DNA of 20,410 nucleotides from Ophiothrix spiculata (Eukaryota > Echinodermata > Ophiuroidea > Amphilepidida > Ophiotrichidae), in the NCBI GenBank assembly GCA_000969725.1, contig JXSR01S008687.1; one strand, written 5' to 3'. The stretch's first letter is position 1; each line of letters begins with the position of its first letter. Below, in pieces: positions 19,125-20,410 of the stretch. The notes beneath the pieces were generated by a model, which saw only the letters and a list, made by a program, of their open reading frames with translations, had not been told where the DNA came from and did no database searches. The position numbers and the translations under genes were made by a program.

Positions 19125-19225
19125 GATATGCAGATGCTAGAAATAAATTTGAAATGACGAGCATGTTGGTCTTAATTTGCCTAAGTATTCTGTGTCTTAA
19201 TCGGTATTTACATTTTCAGCGACTG

Positions 19226-19320
19226 CTCGTGGTGTTTTTAAACGGACTAAACACTGCTCGTAAGCTGTTTGTACGATTATTGTGACGATGCTCTTAGCAA
19301 GCAAATGTTAACTTCCGAGG
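19226..19320. mobile_element. single arm of the 3.2-kb fold-back family
   Basis: GGACTAAACACTGCTCGTAAGCTGTTTGTACGATTATTGTGAC matches the right arm at 3275-3317 with one difference. The left side (ACTGCTCGTGG...AAACGG) matches the inverse of the left arm's inner end. The right side (GCTCTTAGC, CTTCCGAG) matches the inverse of the DNA left of 3164. It therefore corresponds to an inverted copy of about 3110-3230, with no second arm. Confidence 0.8.
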
Positions 19321-19348
19321 AAAGATATTCAAAACAATGATATCTAAG

Positions 19349-19615
19349 TAGGTAGCGCAGCGGTAATTCCCTCGCTTTACACCAATGAGCCAATGACTGT
19401 CGTGGGTTCGATCCCCGGTCTCGGCGCTGTATGTGCATTTGGTTGCCAGTCAAAACCTGCTACCGCAAGTTTTCCTCCGGGCGCTCTGGTTTTCCTCCGG
19501 CATCTAAAACGGGTAAATAAGTCTGACCATCTGACAGAAAACCCCCATGGAAAGCAGTACTAGACATTGATGAGCCTATCCTCTATAAATATCGCATACT
19601 TATTTATTTATTTTT
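19349..19615 (+). repeat. tRNA-derived SINE, apparently full length
   Basis: The A box TAGCGCAGCGG (19353-19363) and B box GGTTCGATCCC (19405-19415) are well preserved and correctly ordered on the plus strand. The tRNA-like head starts at GGTAGCGCAGCGG and extends to about 19427. The body contains TTTTCCTCCGGGCGCTCTGG (from 19470) followed by TTTTCCTCCGG, the same motif as in the minus-strand SINE at 17.2 kb. It ends with CTATAAATATCGC and an ATTT-repeat tail. It is not a functional tRNA: no acceptor-stem partner or standard anticodon arm is obvious. Confidence 0.85.
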
Positions 19616-19837
19616 TACTTAACGTTAATTTCAATAGATAATAAGGCTTATATGTGAAAGATATCAAACCTTACGGTAATTTGCTCTCAGGTTTCAAGAA
19701 GTTTGCAATCAACATGTAACAGTGAGCTGTCGTTTTATCTTGAGTCTTCAAGACTAAAAACTCTTCAAACTACGTACGTATATATCTACTTATTATAATA
19801 TCAATATTAATCTCATATCTGCGAATATTTGTTTTTG

Positions 19838-20030
19838 TTTAGGCACCTTGTTCAAGAGCGTCCTGATTCACATCATCTATATTTCAGACCAAAAAATGTA
19901 AATAAGCCACTGTGTTATTACCCCGTTTGACATCTATTTGCACATAATATTGTTGCTTTTGGCGCCAACCATTTTAATGAAGATGTAGCACTGAAATTAA
20001 AATGCTATTAACACACGGTCAGTGTCCACT
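19838..20030. repeat. repeat D copy 2
   Basis: GGCACCTTGTTCAAGAGCGT, GACCAAAA, CACTGTGTTATTACCCCG, GACATCTATTTGC, TTTGGCGCCAA and GAAGATGTAGCA align in order with 9515-9765. It lies right of A copy 3, as D copy 1 lies right of A copy 1. Confidence 0.65.
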
Positions 20031-20213
20031 TATGCTAAAATACAATCAAGCTTCAATCTAGTGTAGCGTTTAGAAAAGTTTCAACTAGTATTGGTCCATT
20101 TATATAACCATAATAATGTGATTTAAATGCATTTCAACCATACTGTTTCCAAGTTGTTCAAGATATTGTCGATCACTCTTGTCGACAAGATTTAACAAAA
20201 TTTGATTTGTTGA

Positions 20214-20256
20214 GGTTTTTTTTTTTCTTTGTTTGTTTGTTTGTGTTTTTTTTTTG
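20214..20256. repeat. T-rich low-complexity tract with GTTT units
   Basis: A T run, four to five GTTT units and another T run. No element boundary could be tied to it. Confidence 0.8.
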
Positions 20257-20410
20257 CATGGATTTCTTGTTCAATTGCACTACAAAAATCATTCTGAAAA
20301 CTATAATTGAACAAATGGCTCTGATGGCTTTTAATGGAATGAAAATGGATCACTGTTAAAAATCAATCATATATGTCCCAATTTCTCATCAAATTCAGTG
20401 ATCGAATGGT

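Noticed and set aside
19349..19427. Functional tRNA gene
   Set aside because: A and B boxes are good, but the acceptor stem and anticodon arm do not form clearly and a SINE body follows directly.

Overview
The window reads as intergenic or intronic DNA from an animal nuclear genome, with no complete gene that I can defend. It is visibly AT-rich, about two thirds A+T by eye. Reading frames are short and mostly overlap on both strands. There are no operons, ribosome binding sites or compact gene neighbours. Instead there are tRNA-derived SINEs, TA-flanked Tc1/mariner and pogo-type elements, hAT-like MITEs and fold-back elements. This mix, together with a SINE body motif rich in CCTCCGG and a 3' tail that looks L2-like, suggests a marine invertebrate, probably a lophotrochozoan such as a mollusc. 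That placement is an inference, not a proof.

Layout. Positions 1-3163 are mostly featureless AT-rich DNA, with two weak exon-like patches (818-889 and 2116-2172, both + strand). A fold-back element lies at 3164-3321. From about 5.3 kb to the right edge, short segments recur in a similar order. I label them A (three copies, with a 74-bp core identical in two of them), B (about nine copies), C, D, E and F. B...A...E...C recurs with a spacing of about 3.4 kb between 7.7 and 14.3 kb. It recurs again after 15.8 kb, where insertions have stretched it. I read this as an old, eroded tandem segmental duplication.

Younger mobile elements interrupt the array. They are a 71-bp-arm palindrome (6999-7149), a 1068-bp mariner relic with 125-bp inverted repeats and a broken transposase (14364-15431), and a tRNA-derived SINE on the minus strand (about 17022-17825). 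The SINE's A box is split by a 336-bp hAT-like MITE with a perfect 8-bp target duplication. Further right are a 175-bp pogo-like MITE (18646-18820), a second hAT-like element with a long G tract (18877-19124), one arm of the 3.2-kb fold-back family (about 19226-19320) and a second full SINE (19349-19615).

No pathway can be described. The window's interest lies in its nested insertions, its mosaic tandem array and a few strongly conserved short segments inside otherwise diverged repeats.
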